From Iodobacter fluviatilis (lineage in GTDB: Bacteria > Pseudomonadota > Gammaproteobacteria > Burkholderiales > Chitinibacteraceae): a stretch of DNA of 64,000 nucleotides. The translations under genes were made by a program, and so were the position numbers. Positions 27,047 through 36,003 of the stretch are shown here, piece after piece (the stretch's first letter is position 1; the number at the start of each line of letters is the position of its first letter). The stretch covers positions 2,480,001 through 2,544,000 of the forward strand of contig NZ_UGHR01000001.1 of assembly GCF_900451195.1 (NCBI RefSeq), written 5' to 3'. The notes beneath the pieces were generated by a model. The model made no database searches, had not been told where the DNA came from, and saw nothing but the letters and a program-made list of their open reading frames with translations.

Positions 27047-28216
27047 TCAAGCGTTTTTCTGCGCCCCACGCACTGGAGGAAAGGTTTCCCATTCAGTACA
27101 TGCAGGACAATGCCAGAAATATTGTTTTGCTTTAAAACCACAATGAGTACAGCGATACATTGTTTGCTCACGCGTTGCGTCGTGGATCAGCTTCACAATG
27201 ACTTCAAGCTCTACCTTCTGATCATCTGGCGCAACTAAGAGATGAGCTTCCAGCACCTTGCGTAAACTTGGCATGGTTGGATGGGCTTTAAGCCGCTCAC
27301 GAACAAACTCATGCGTTGCCAACAAACCCTGCTCAGTTAATAAGCGCTCATAAGCCAGATCCAGCACATCTAACTCTGGATACTGACGCAACAAGCCAAG
27401 CAGCAGCTTGGTGCCCTCTTCCGTTCGTTCCTGAGCATCATAAGCCGCCAGCAACCCTCTTGCGGCCAGCGCAATATAAAGCGGCTCCTGCGACTCAATT
27501 CGAAGCCATGCCTCAATGGCGGCATCTATATTGCCCGCAGTCATTTCCAGCTCAGCCAGAATGATATTTGCACGTGCGCATTTACGATGTTCAGCAAGCG
27601 CTTTTTGCAAATAAACTCTTGCTGCTGCAGGCTCAGAGCGTAAAGCACCTTGCGAAGCAAGTTCACAATAAAACTGGGCAATCTCATGCTGATAAGTATG
27701 ACGCTCATCCCGCAATTGCTGAGCCGTTTCAATCGCCTTGGCCCACGCCTTTTCTTGCTGATAAACACCCAGCAATTCTATTCTGGCCTGACGCGCATAA
27801 TCTGTATCGGCCAGCTCTGTTAACAGGCTTTCTGCACGATCAAATAAACCAGCCTGCATAAAATCAAGAGCAAGCTCAAATTGCGCCGTTTGTTTTTGTG
27901 CAATCGTTAATTCTCGGCGCACCAAAAGCTTTTGATGCATACGAATAGCACGCTCTAATTCACCTCTGCGGCGAAACAAATGGCCAAGCGTAAATTGCAA
28001 TTCAATCGTTTCTGCATGGTGCCGTGCAATATCAACATAGACGTCAACAGCACGGTTAGTCTCACCATTTAGGAGGTAATTCAGGCCTTTAAAATACGCT
28101 ACAGGCAAAGATCGGGTTTCAGACAAGACATGTTTAATATCTACACGCGCAGCCAGCCAGCCCAAGGCAAAAAAGACCGGCAGGGCGATGAGCCACCAAT
28201 ATTCAATTTCAAGCAT
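27047..28216 (-). CDS. lapB: Lipopolysaccharide assembly protein LapB
   Basis: Residues 1-22 are a transmembrane anchor ([20 protein letters not shown]), followed by a run of tetratricopeptide repeats (about residues 40-345), and then a rubredoxin-like zinc knuckle [10 protein letters not shown] ... WHCPACTEW. This is the YciM/LapB layout. In enterobacteria LapB works with FtsH to control LpxC and balance LPS with phospholipid synthesis. It is paired with lapA immediately upstream (8-base gap), as is usual. Confidence 0.95.
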   Translation of the reverse strand: MLEIEYWWLIALPVFFALGWLAARVDIKHVLSETRSLPVAYFKGLNYLLNGETNRAVDVYVDIARHHAETIELQFTLGHLFRRRGELERAIRMHQKLLVRRELTIAQKQTAQFELALDFMQAGLFDRAESLLTELADTDYARQARIELLGVYQQEKAWAKAIETAQQLRDERHTYQHEIAQFYCELASQGALRSEPAAARVYLQKALAEHRKCARANIILAELEMTAGNIDAAIEAWLRIESQEPLYIALAARGLLAAYDAQERTEEGTKLLLGLLRQYPELDVLDLAYERLLTEQGLLATHEFVRERLKAHPTMPSLRKVLEAHLLVAPDDQKVELEVIVKLIHDATREQTMYRCTHCGFKAKQYFWHCPACTEWETFPPVRGAQKNA

Positions 28217-28224
28217 AAAGGGAT

Positions 28225-28527
28225 TTACAACGCATCACGAGGTTGTTCAACAAGAAGATCAGGCGGGAAGTCTGCAACGGTTTGGCGAGCACGCAATTCT
28301 TTTTTCAGCCCGACCACTTCACGTCGCAAACGAATAATCTTAGAGAATGCAGCCAGCAAGCCAAATACAGCACCAACCACAAAGAATACTAATAACAATA
28401 GGGCCAAAGGAGCTTGCCAGAAATAGCCTAAAAAGAATTTAAGCACCACAGGTTCGGCATTATGCATGGCGAAGCCAAACAGAATGACAAATAGAAAAAA
28501 TTTGATAAGCCAGAACAAATAGCGCAT
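28225..28527 (-). CDS. lapA: Lipopolysaccharide assembly protein LapA
   Basis: The 100-residue protein has two transmembrane segments (LFWLIKFFLFVILFGFAMHN and PLALLLLVFFVVGAVFGLLA) and a basic cytoplasmic tail with a short coiled coil (RLRREVVGLKKELRARQ). This is the LapA (DUF1049) layout. It is the first gene of the lapA-lapB pair and stands after ihfB, with a terminator between them. Confidence 0.9.
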   Translation of the reverse strand: MRYLFWLIKFFLFVILFGFAMHNAEPVVLKFFLGYFWQAPLALLLLVFFVVGAVFGLLAAFSKIIRLRREVVGLKKELRARQTVADFPPDLLVEQPRDAL

Positions 28528-28639
28528 TGATCTAAACCATAGAAATAAGCTAGCTCACATTGTAACCGATTAAATGCAATCTACACGATCAGGAATCATC
28601 TGGTATTAAGTAAGAATTAAGAATACAGCTCCTTTTATG

Positions 28640-28668
28640 CAAAAAGGCGACACCCGAAGGTGTCGCCT
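28640..28668 (-). terminator. Rho-independent terminator after ihfB
   Basis: On the minus strand a 10-bp perfect stem (AGGCGACACC, loop TTCG, GGTGTCGCCT) is followed by TTTTT. It separates rpsA-ihfB from lapA. Confidence 0.88.
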
Positions 28669-28680
28669 GAAAGCAGAACA

Positions 28681-28965
28681 TCAAATCAGGGCATCTACCC
28701 TTTCTCTTAGTTCTTTGCCCGCTTTAAAGTGGGGAACAAATTTTTCCGGAACCGATACTTTCGTACCTGATTTCGGATTGCGCCCCACTCGTGGCGGACG
28801 ATAATTCAGATCAAAACTGCCAAATCCACGAATCTCGATACGCTGGCCCTGAGACAAGCTCTTGGCCATTGCATCTAAGATGGTTTTCACAGCCAGCTCT
28901 GCATCCTTCGCAACCAGCTGCGGATAACGCTGGGCGAGCTTTGCAATAAGCTCGGACTTGGTCAT
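28681..28965 (-). CDS. ihfB: Integration host factor beta subunit
   Basis: The 94-residue protein is a DNABII-family protein: [11 protein letters not shown] at the N-terminus, [22 protein letters not shown], quoted in part as [20 protein letters not shown], with the beta-arm Pro that intercalates into DNA. It pairs with IhfA to bend DNA at specific sites. I chose ATG at 28965 by match to E. coli IhfB and its AAGGTGGG site; the ATG at 28980, one base after the rpsA stop, would add five residues. The rpsA-ihfB order is conserved in many proteobacteria. Confidence 0.95.
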   Translation of the reverse strand: MTKSELIAKLAQRYPQLVAKDAELAVKTILDAMAKSLSQGQRIEIRGFGSFDLNYRPPRVGRNPKSGTKVSVPEKFVPHFKAGKELRERVDALI

Positions 28966-28981
28966 CCCACCTTGATCCATA

Positions 28982-30685
28982 TTACTCAGCGCCGGACATC
29001 TTAGCTTTCAGCAGTGCGCCAAGGCTAGTTGTACCCGCAGTACCTGTGCTTTCGGTAGACAGTTTGCTCATTACTTCTGTTTCATCAGCGGAATCTTTCG
29101 CTTTGATCGACAGATTGATCGAACGGTTCTTACGATCAACGTTGATGATCATGGCTTCAACTTCGTCGCCTTCTTTCAGCACAGTACGGATGTCTTCAAC
29201 GCGATCGCGTGAAACTTCTGTAGAGCGCAGGTAACCTTCGATTTCTTCAGACAGAGCAATGATCGCGCCCTTAGCGTCCAGAGATTTTACAGAACCCTTA
29301 ACAAGGGAACCTTTATCGAATGTAGAAACGTAGTTGTTGAAAGGATCACCTTCCATTTGTTTGATACCAAGGCTGATGCGTTCTTTTTCTGTGTCGATAG
29401 ACAGAACCATCGCTTCAACTTCGTCGCCTTTCTTGTAGTTGCGAACAGCTTCTTCGCCAGCCACATTCCAAGAAAGATCAGACAAGTGAACCAGACCGTC
29501 GATACCGCCAGCCAGACCAACGAACACACCGAAGTCAGTAATAGACTTGATGGCGCCCTTGATCTTGTCACCCTTCTTGAAGTTTTCTGCAAAATCATCC
29601 CATGGATTAGCCATGCACTGTTTCATACCCAGTGAGATACGACGTTTTTCTTCGTCGATATCCAAGATCATTACTTCTACTTCATCGCCAAGCTGAACAA
29701 CCTTGGATGGATGAACGTTCTTGTTAGTCCAATCCATTTCTGAAACGTGAACCAGACCTTCGATGCCTTGTTCGATTTCAACGAATGCGCCGTAGTCTGT
29801 AAGGTTAGTAACCTTACCGAACATACGTGTACCCGATGGGTAACGACGTGACAAACCAACCCAAGGATCTTCGCCCAATTGCTTCAGACCCAGAGATACG
29901 CGGTTCTTCTCTTGATCGAACTTCAGAACCTTAGCTTCAACTTCATCGCCAACAGCCAGCACTTCAGATGGGTGTTTCACACGACGCCAAGCCAAGTCAG
30001 TGATGTGCAACAGACCGTCAATACCACCCAGATCAACGAACGCGCCGTAGTCAGTGATGTTTTTAACGATACCCTTGATGATCGCGCCTTCCTTGAGTGT
30101 TTCAAGGAGTTTTTGACGCTCTTCGCCCAAGGATTCTTCAAGCACAGCGCGGCGTGAAACAACAACGTTGTTACGCTTACGGTCAAGCTTGATCACCTTG
30201 AATTCGATTTGCTTGCCTTCGAATGGAGTGGTGTCTTTAACCGGACGAATATCAACCAAAGAACCTGGCAAGAATGCGCGCAGACCGTTAACCATAACAG
30301 TCAGACCACCCTTAACCTTACCGGAAATAACACCGGTCATTACCATGGCTTTTTCGAGGCAGTCTTCAAGCTCAATCCACGCAGCCAGACGTTTAGCTTT
30401 TTCGCGGGAGAGTTTAGTTTCGCCGTAGCCGTTTTCAAGGCTATCAATCGCAACAGGAACGAAATCGCCAACCTTAACATCAAGGTCACCGTTGTCGTTT
30501 TTGAATTCTTCGAGCGGGATGAGCGACTCGGACTTCAGGCCGGCGTTCACAGTCACGAAGTTATGGTCGATAGCAACCACTTCAGCAGTGATCACTTCAC
30601 CAGCGCGCATTTCCTGACGCGTTAGGCTTTCTTCGAACAGAGCGGCAAAGCTTTCCATGGAGCCGGACAGAGTAGCAGTAGTCAT
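28982..30685 (-). CDS. rpsA: 30S ribosomal protein S1
   Basis: The 567-residue protein has six S1 RNA-binding domains in order; repeats such as [25 protein letters not shown] are seen (for example [20 protein letters not shown]). S1 delivers mRNA to the 30S subunit. ATG at 30685 gives [20 protein letters not shown]; a start at the internal MESF is possible and closer to E. coli. There is no strong Shine-Dalgarno, as is common for rpsA, which is typically autoregulated through its leader. Upstream lie a good promoter and a hairpin leader. Confidence 0.96.
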   Translation of the reverse strand: MTTATLSGSMESFAALFEESLTRQEMRAGEVITAEVVAIDHNFVTVNAGLKSESLIPLEEFKNDNGDLDVKVGDFVPVAIDSLENGYGETKLSREKAKRLAAWIELEDCLEKAMVMTGVISGKVKGGLTVMVNGLRAFLPGSLVDIRPVKDTTPFEGKQIEFKVIKLDRKRNNVVVSRRAVLEESLGEERQKLLETLKEGAIIKGIVKNITDYGAFVDLGGIDGLLHITDLAWRRVKHPSEVLAVGDEVEAKVLKFDQEKNRVSLGLKQLGEDPWVGLSRRYPSGTRMFGKVTNLTDYGAFVEIEQGIEGLVHVSEMDWTNKNVHPSKVVQLGDEVEVMILDIDEEKRRISLGMKQCMANPWDDFAENFKKGDKIKGAIKSITDFGVFVGLAGGIDGLVHLSDLSWNVAGEEAVRNYKKGDEVEAMVLSIDTEKERISLGIKQMEGDPFNNYVSTFDKGSLVKGSVKSLDAKGAIIALSEEIEGYLRSTEVSRDRVEDIRTVLKEGDEVEAMIINVDRKNRSINLSIKAKDSADETEVMSKLSTESTGTAGTTSLGALLKAKMSGAE

Positions 30686-30858
30686 ATAAATGGAAATTTC
30701 CAAGCATTTCTGGCGGAATGCCAAAAATAAGTTAGTTGAACAAATGTGACAGCGCTTTGCGCCCTGCCAACACGACAAACGCCCCAGAAGGGCAAAAGCC
30801 ATGACCAATGGCCACGGCTTAGTGGGGCGATTGTAAAGATTTCTCTGTTATAGTTCAA
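30686..30858 (-). promoter_or_regulatory. rpsA promoter and folded leader
   Basis: On the minus strand TTGAAC (30853-30858) and TACAAT (30830-30835) are exactly 17 bases apart, a strong sigma-70 promoter. The predicted start is near 30823, giving a leader of about 138 bases. It begins almost at once with a hairpin closed by CGCCCCA/TGGGGCG (arms 30823-30829 and 30780-30786) that contains competing internal pairs GCCAT/ATGGC and AAGCC/GGCTT. This is consistent with S1 autoregulation, which is known in E. coli; here it is inferred. Confidence 0.6.
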
Positions 30859-30906
30859 GCACTTGGAGACAAAAGGTGTGATTTATAACAAGAAAAACCA
30901 CATTTA

Positions 30907-31572
30907 TTACGTTTCTGTGCGTGTTTTCCACCAAGATAAAACACATTCAACCACTTGATCTAGGCTTAATTGCGACGTTTCAAGCAATAAAGCATCATCC
31001 CACTGGCGCAGTGGGGCCTCTTTTCTTGCAGCATCACGCTCATCTCTTGATTGCAAATCGCGCGTAATGGCAACCAAATCAGCAGACTCCCCGCGCGCGA
31101 TTAATTGCTGATAACGGCGTTCTGCCCGCACCGTGGCCGTTGCTGTCAGGAAAATCTTTAGCCGCGCACCAGGAAAAACCACCGACCCCATATCCCGCCC
31201 ATCCGCAACCAAACCGGGCGCCACCGCAAAATTTCTTTGTCTTGCCAGTAACGCCTGCCTGACCGCAGCAAACGCAGCCACTTTCGAGGCACCTGCACCG
31301 ACAACCTCGCTGCGAATCAAGCCACTTACATCTTGCCCCCCTAAGAAAGTGAGGTCTTTTTCAAAACGCACATCCAAAGATTGAGCGATTTGCGCAAGGC
31401 CTTGCTCGTCACTCCAATCAATACCAGCCTCTTGAGCTGCCAAAGCTGTCAGGCGATATAATGCGCCCGAATCCAAATAAGCAAAGCCCAGCGCCTCTGC
31501 AACGCGCTGCGCCACCGAGCCTTTGCCTGAAGCAGATGGCCCATCAATGGCTAAAATAGCAATACCCGACAT
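30907..31572 (-). CDS. cmk: Cytidylate kinase
   Basis: This 221-residue P-loop kinase has IDGPSASGKGSVAQ (phosphate binding), YLDSGALYR and VADGRDMGSVVFPGA, the set typical of CMP kinase. It phosphorylates CMP and dCMP. It precedes rpsA, as in most proteobacteria, but rpsA also has its own promoter between them. Confidence 0.95.
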   Translation of the reverse strand: MSGIAILAIDGPSASGKGSVAQRVAEALGFAYLDSGALYRLTALAAQEAGIDWSDEQGLAQIAQSLDVRFEKDLTFLGGQDVSGLIRSEVVGAGASKVAAFAAVRQALLARQRNFAVAPGLVADGRDMGSVVFPGARLKIFLTATATVRAERRYQQLIARGESADLVAITRDLQSRDERDAARKEAPLRQWDDALLLETSQLSLDQVVECVLSWWKTRTET

Positions 31573-31602
31573 ATTTTCCTTTTTGGCGGCGCACAGCTGC
31601 CG

Positions 31603-32589
31603 CTATCCTTTTAAAATTAATTCAATTGCTTGTAACTCAGCCGTATCAAAAGCTAAATTTTGTACCGCTAAAATATTTTCCTGAATTTGTGCCACCTGGC
31701 TAGCGCCAATAATCACCGACGTAACCCTGAGCAGCGCCCACGCCAAAGCCATTTGCGCCAAGGTTTGCCCGCGTGATTGCGCAATTTGGTTTAACGCTTT
31801 GATCTGAGCAATACGTAATTCCACTTTATCTGCCGTCAAAAAAGGATTGTCCGTTGCTGCGGCACGCGAGCTGGCTGGAATACCATTTAAATAGCGCGAT
31901 GTAAGCAGACCCTGAGCCAAAGGGCAAAAAGCAATCGAACCAATCCCCTCTTCGGCCAACACATCGCACAATCCATCCTCAATCCATCGATCAAACATCG
32001 AATAGGATGGTTGATGTATCAGGCAAGGCGTACCCAACGCCTTCAGGATACGGCTTGCCTCCTTTGTTTGCTCGGCAGAATATGACGAAATCCCTACGTA
32101 CAGCGCCTTACCTTGGCGCACCATGGCATCCAATGCCGACATGGTTTCTTCCAGAGGCGTATCTGGATCAGGGCGGTGAGAGTAGAAAATATCTACATAA
32201 TCCAAACCCATACGCTGCAAGCTTTGATCAAGGCTCGCCATTAAATATTTACGACTACCCCATTCCCCATAGGGGCCTGGCCACATTTCCCAGCCCGCCT
32301 TACTGGAGACAATGATTTCATCGCGATAAGATTTAAGATCTTTCGCCAGAATACGGCCAAACGTCGATTCAGCCGCGCCGGGTGGAGGGCCGTAATTATT
32401 GGCCAGATCAAAATGCGTAATGCCTGCGTCAAAAGCAGATAAAACCATCTGACGACTGGTTTCATAGGCGCGATTCTCACCGAAGTTATGCCACAAACCA
32501 AGGGATATGGCAGGAAGTTTCAAGCCACTGCGCCCCACACGGCGATAAGGCATATATTGATAACGCGTTTCATTGGCCAAGTAATTCAT
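31603..32589 (-). CDS. gpr: Aldo-keto reductase, YghZ/Gpr type
   Basis: The 328-residue protein is closely similar to E. coli YghZ (L-glyceraldehyde-3-phosphate reductase): SLGLWHNFG, ITHFDLANNYGPPPG with the catalytic Asp and Tyr, MWPGPYGEWGSRKY, and IFYSHR. It reduces aldehydes with NADPH as an (alpha/beta)8 barrel. The ATG at 32589 follows AAGGGA. It lies between tyrA and cmk, a place where aroA stands in many betaproteobacteria, so it looks like an insertion or replacement. Confidence 0.85.
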   Translation of the reverse strand: MNYLANETRYQYMPYRRVGRSGLKLPAISLGLWHNFGENRAYETSRQMVLSAFDAGITHFDLANNYGPPPGAAESTFGRILAKDLKSYRDEIIVSSKAGWEMWPGPYGEWGSRKYLMASLDQSLQRMGLDYVDIFYSHRPDPDTPLEETMSALDAMVRQGKALYVGISSYSAEQTKEASRILKALGTPCLIHQPSYSMFDRWIEDGLCDVLAEEGIGSIAFCPLAQGLLTSRYLNGIPASSRAAATDNPFLTADKVELRIAQIKALNQIAQSRGQTLAQMALAWALLRVTSVIIGASQVAQIQENILAVQNLAFDTAELQAIELILKG

Positions 32590-32633
32590 TTTTATCCCTT
32601 TAGCGAGCAAACACCCACTCAAGCACGACATAA

Positions 32634-33509
32634 TCATGAGCGAGACCGATGCCCCCATTGATTACGCGCCGCACTGGCACGAACAATTTGCTCATTCAAA
32701 CCTAAAGCATCGTGATGTTCAATGCAGTCTATTAATGCCAACAATTGCGCGACATTGGCTTTTAAATCCAGCAAAATGGCATCTTTATTGGCCAGCGCAA
32801 TATCCCGCCACATTTCAGGATGAGATGCTGCGATACGGGTAAAATCCCGAAATCCCGTGGCGGCAAAATCAAAACATAGCGCGGCATTGTGACGATCAAG
32901 TACTGCATTCATATAGCTGAACGCCAATAAATGCGGCACATGGCTTACCGCTGAAAAAACACCGTCATGCTCGGCAGCGCTCATTTCAAACACTTGCGCA
33001 CCGCAGGCCTGCCACAAGGACCTTAATAGCTCAATAGATTCTGGCGCACTTTCAGCCAATGGCGTCAGCACAACGCGCCGCCCCTCATATAAACCATATT
33101 GCGCTGCGGCAGCACCTGATAATTCAGACCCTGCGATGGGATGGCCCGGCACGCAGCGGCTTAAATGCTGCGGCAAATACTGCTGATAAAGCGCACAAAC
33201 ATCCTGCTTGGTAGAGCCTGCATCACTCACAATACAATGTGCAGGCAGGTGCGGTGCAATTTGCTGTAGAAGTACGGCCATTTGGCCAACTGGCGCACTC
33301 AGCAAGACTAAATCAGCATCAATCACCGCCGATGCCGCATCATTACTGGCTTCATCAATAACGTTCAGCTCAAGCGCGCGTGCCAAATTATCAGGATTGC
33401 GGCCCACACCCACCACATGCTCAACACACTTGGCCCGCTTGAGGGCCAAAGAAAACGAGCCCCCAATCAGGCCCGTTCCCAGCAGAACCAGCTTTTTAAG
33501 CTTGCGCAT
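32634..33509 (-). CDS. tyrA: Prephenate dehydrogenase
   Basis: The 291-residue protein starts with a Rossmann fold (LVLLGTGLIGGSFSLAL) and contains PGHPIAGSELSG and SHVPHLLA, both typical of TyrA. It makes 4-hydroxyphenylpyruvate for tyrosine synthesis. There is no fused chorismate mutase. The ATG overlaps the stop of the upstream META/DUF4377 gene by one base (TGATG), so they are coupled. Confidence 0.93.
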   Translation of the reverse strand: MRKLKKLVLLGTGLIGGSFSLALKRAKCVEHVVGVGRNPDNLARALELNVIDEASNDAASAVIDADLVLLSAPVGQMAVLLQQIAPHLPAHCIVSDAGSTKQDVCALYQQYLPQHLSRCVPGHPIAGSELSGAAAAQYGLYEGRRVVLTPLAESAPESIELLRSLWQACGAQVFEMSAAEHDGVFSAVSHVPHLLAFSYMNAVLDRHNAALCFDFAATGFRDFTRIAASHPEMWRDIALANKDAILLDLKANVAQLLALIDCIEHHDALGLNEQIVRASAARNQWGHRSRS

Positions 33510-34159
33510 CAGTCACCCAAAACTTCGAGTAATACATATTTAAATGCAGAAGCATCCGCAGGCGGGTTAGCCACTTTTTCACGACGAACTTTAATCTTGT
33601 AATTTTTCCCCGCCACAAAATCAAAGCCCTCGATGTGATTATAAAAAAGTGACCATTCGTCAGAAGGGGCTTCGCGCGTTTGCAGGCAATTCATTTGAGC
33701 TACACCAGCAGAGCAGGGCTTTGTCTCCGGCGCAATATAAAGCACCTGCTCAATGGTATCGGGCTGGCGGACAAAAGTTAAACGCTCACCCTTAGCGCTA
33801 CTAAATTCTAAACGATCAGGCTGTCTTAATTTAAAGCGCCTTGCCCCCTCAAACACAGACAGCACGGCAGATTCGTTGCGTTTTGCCTCATCACCCAAGC
33901 ATGCCATACGGGTTGTGGCAAGCGGCCCAACTTTAAGCCTAGGCAACGTATTAATTGAACCGGTGTAACGATTACACCCGGCAAACCCGCTGATACGATC
34001 ACCTTGGATCTTCAGGGTTGGCGCCTTTTCACCCGGACGAAATGACGCCCCCGTGTGCCGCCATTCTTTCAGAATATAATCCCCGTCCAACAAAGACTGA
34101 GCCTCTGCGAACACGGACAAAGAAAGCAAAGCGGCCAGTAGTATCGTTTTTTTAAGCAT
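33509..34159 (-). CDS. META and DUF4377 domain periplasmic protein
   Basis: After a signal peptide (MLKKTILLAALLSLSVFAEA) residues about 25-125 form a META (HslJ-like) domain: ISGFAGCNRYTGSI and LATTRMAC are its hallmarks. Residues about 135-215 look like DUF4377 (ETKPCSAG, CLQTREAP, GKNYKIKV, NPPADASAFKYVLLEV). Both domains are common in cell-envelope proteins of unknown function. The ATG at 34159 has AGGTG at correct spacing. It lies between the DAHP-synthase homologue and tyrA and is translationally linked to tyrA. Confidence 0.75.
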   Translation of the reverse strand: MLKKTILLAALLSLSVFAEAQSLLDGDYILKEWRHTGASFRPGEKAPTLKIQGDRISGFAGCNRYTGSINTLPRLKVGPLATTRMACLGDEAKRNESAVLSVFEGARRFKLRQPDRLEFSSAKGERLTFVRQPDTIEQVLYIAPETKPCSAGVAQMNCLQTREAPSDEWSLFYNHIEGFDFVAGKNYKIKVRREKVANPPADASAFKYVLLEVLGD

Positions 34160-34181
34160 ATTCATCACCTGTTCAAGTTCG

Positions 34182-35192
34182 TTACAAAGAACGCCCAAGC
34201 GCTGCAGCAAGGGGCTGAAGCCCCGCAATTAATTGCGCCAAATCCAGCGGACTCAGCGTCTGATCGGCGGCATAAAGGGCTTCGGCCGGATTGGGATGTA
34301 CATCAAGCAATATCCCGTCGGCACCCGCCGCAATTGCTGCTTTTGTTAAAGCGGGCACCATCCATGATTTACCACAGGCATCACTTGGATCAACCATCAC
34401 CGGCAAATGGGTTTCTTGCTTTAATACTGCAATTGCACTGACATCCAGCACATTGCGGTAGGCATTTTCAAAAGTGCGAATACCATGTTCACAAAAAATA
34501 ATATTGTGGTTGCCGCCAGCCGCAATCGATTCTGCCGCCATCAGCCATTCAACAATTGTTGCAGACACGCCGCGCTTCAAAATAATAGGCTTATTAATCC
34601 GCCCTACTTCCCTGAGTAAATCCAGATTTTGCATATTGCGCTCGCCAATCTGAATCATTTCAATATCGTGTTCCATAAAGGCATCAAGCATACGCACATC
34701 AGATAATTCAGCCACCACAGGCAATTGATGCCGCGCGGCGGCGTGTTTAAGCCAGGCCAGCGCTTCGCGCTCTTTTCTTGGCACGGCATAGGGCGGGGAA
34801 TGAAAAGCACCACAACGCATTAGACGGCAAGATATTAAGGCCAAAGCATCAGCGCTTAAATCCATTTGCTGCGCTGATTCAGCCGCATATGGCCCGGCGA
34901 TGATTTGAATTTGCGCCCCGCCAATTTCAATACCGCGCACTTTAATCGTTGTGCCATGGGGGTGTGTACTGCGGGAAACTATTTTATATTGTTTGGCAAC
35001 GCGATTTACCCGATCAACCCCTGGTAAAATCGCAAAACGGGAAGGATCCAGCCGCTCCTCATCACCAATAACACCGATAATGGTAAGTTCTGCACCACGA
35101 GACAAATGCTCTTTCAGCCCAGACTGATGGATTTTATGCACGACAGCTTCGATCTGCGCCTCGTCAGCGCCATATTTCATTACAATAATCAT
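34182..35192 (-). CDS. DAHP synthase (type I-beta) homologue with altered active site
   Basis: The 336-residue protein aligns end to end with I-beta DAHP synthases: N-terminal ferredoxin-like regulatory domain (MIIVMKYGADEAQIEAVV, LSRGAELTIIGVIGDE) and a barrel with IGERNMQN, ILKRGVSATIVEWL and HGIRTFE. However, residues that bind the catalytic metal in the family are changed: GPC is GPY (Y102), VDPSH is VDPSD (D271), the E of IEVHPNP is D (D297), and the Asp of ALSDG is Ala (A308). The PEP-binding KPRT loop (RGGAFKPRT) is RCGAFHSPP with a two-residue deletion. It may be inactive as a DAHP synthase or have another role. Context with tyrA suggests aromatic amino acid metabolism. AAGG precedes the ATG at 35192. 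Confidence 0.8.
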   Translation of the reverse strand: MIIVMKYGADEAQIEAVVHKIHQSGLKEHLSRGAELTIIGVIGDEERLDPSRFAILPGVDRVNRVAKQYKIVSRSTHPHGTTIKVRGIEIGGAQIQIIAGPYAAESAQQMDLSADALALISCRLMRCGAFHSPPYAVPRKEREALAWLKHAAARHQLPVVAELSDVRMLDAFMEHDIEMIQIGERNMQNLDLLREVGRINKPIILKRGVSATIVEWLMAAESIAAGGNHNIIFCEHGIRTFENAYRNVLDVSAIAVLKQETHLPVMVDPSDACGKSWMVPALTKAAIAAGADGILLDVHPNPAEALYAADQTLSPLDLAQLIAGLQPLAAALGRSL

Positions 35193-35219
35193 ACGATTGC
35201 CTTTTATATACAGGCCCAT

Positions 35220-35256
35220 AAAAAACCTGCAGATTCTGATTGCTGCAGGTTTTTTA
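35220..35256. terminator. Bidirectional terminator between pgsA and the DAHP-synthase homologue
   Basis: AAAAACCTGCAG (35221-35232) pairs with CTGCAGGTTTTT (35243-35254) around a 10-base loop, with A- and T-runs on both sides; for leftward pgsA it is a standard terminator. Confidence 0.85.
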
Positions 35257-35281
35257 TGGAAAGATCAAAGCATCATATTCA

Positions 35282-35851
35282 TCATGCTTCTTTAAATTGC
35301 TTTGCAGCCAGCTTTAAATAATAAAACATAGAAATAATCGTTAAGATACCCGCAACATACAAGGCCAGCTCACCCACAAACTGAGTAGAAACACCAGGTA
35401 TTAAGGGACCAGACCACAGCAATAATAAAATAGCGACCATTTGCGCGCCGGTTTTTAATTTACCAATATAAGCCACTGCCGTGTTTTTGGATTTACCCAG
35501 CTGAGCCATCCATTCGCGCAGTGCAGAAATAGTAATTTCCCGGCCAATAATAATCACAGCCAGCCATGCAGGTGCGCGTGCCAGCTCGACCAGTAAAATA
35601 AGCGCAGCAGCCACCATCAATTTATCAGCAACTGGATCTAAAAATGCGCCAAAACTGGAAGTCTGATTCCAGCGCCGGGCTAAATAACCATCAAACCAAT
35701 CGGTAATGGCCGCAAGGAAAAATAAAGAGCCTCCCACCATATTTTGCATGGTCACCGGCATTACAGTGTCTGGCAGGTAAAAAACACCTACAAAAATAGG
35801 GATCAGCGCCACGCGCAACCAAGTCAGAAAAATCGGCAAATTAAAAGGCAT
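35282..35851 (-). CDS. pgsA: Phosphatidylglycerophosphate synthase
   Basis: The 189-residue membrane protein has the CDP-alcohol phosphotransferase motif DGYLARRWN ... GAFLDPVADK (DG-x2-AR-x8-G-x3-D-x3-D) and about five hydrophobic helices. It makes phosphatidylglycerol phosphate from CDP-diacylglycerol, which cdsA in this window supplies. ATG at 35851 (MPFNLPIFLTWLR) matches the usual family start; a longer frame to 35905 is less likely. It follows uvrC in the same direction, as in E. coli. Confidence 0.92.
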   Translation of the reverse strand: MPFNLPIFLTWLRVALIPIFVGVFYLPDTVMPVTMQNMVGGSLFFLAAITDWFDGYLARRWNQTSSFGAFLDPVADKLMVAAALILLVELARAPAWLAVIIIGREITISALREWMAQLGKSKNTAVAYIGKLKTGAQMVAILLLLWSGPLIPGVSTQFVGELALYVAGILTIISMFYYLKLAAKQFKEA

Positions 35852-36003
35852 GCGAATACGGAACCCAATGGCAAATATTGCAAGAAAACCGCATTCTACC
35901 AGCATGCGCCAGCATATTAGCTGTCAATGGTATTTTATTGCGCGCATTCGTAAAGAATCTGCAACAGGCACTAAAAAACCACAAAAAACAGAGAACTCTA
36001 AAA

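Noticed and set aside
26980..27171. N-terminal extension of pyrF by 64 codons.
   Set aside because: It overlaps the 3' end of lapB, has no similarity to OMP decarboxylases, and ATG at 26979 has a ribosome binding site.
30686..30808. N-terminal extension of rpsA by 41 codons.
   Set aside because: S1 homologues start at MTTA/MESF; the region is better explained as the transcribed leader.
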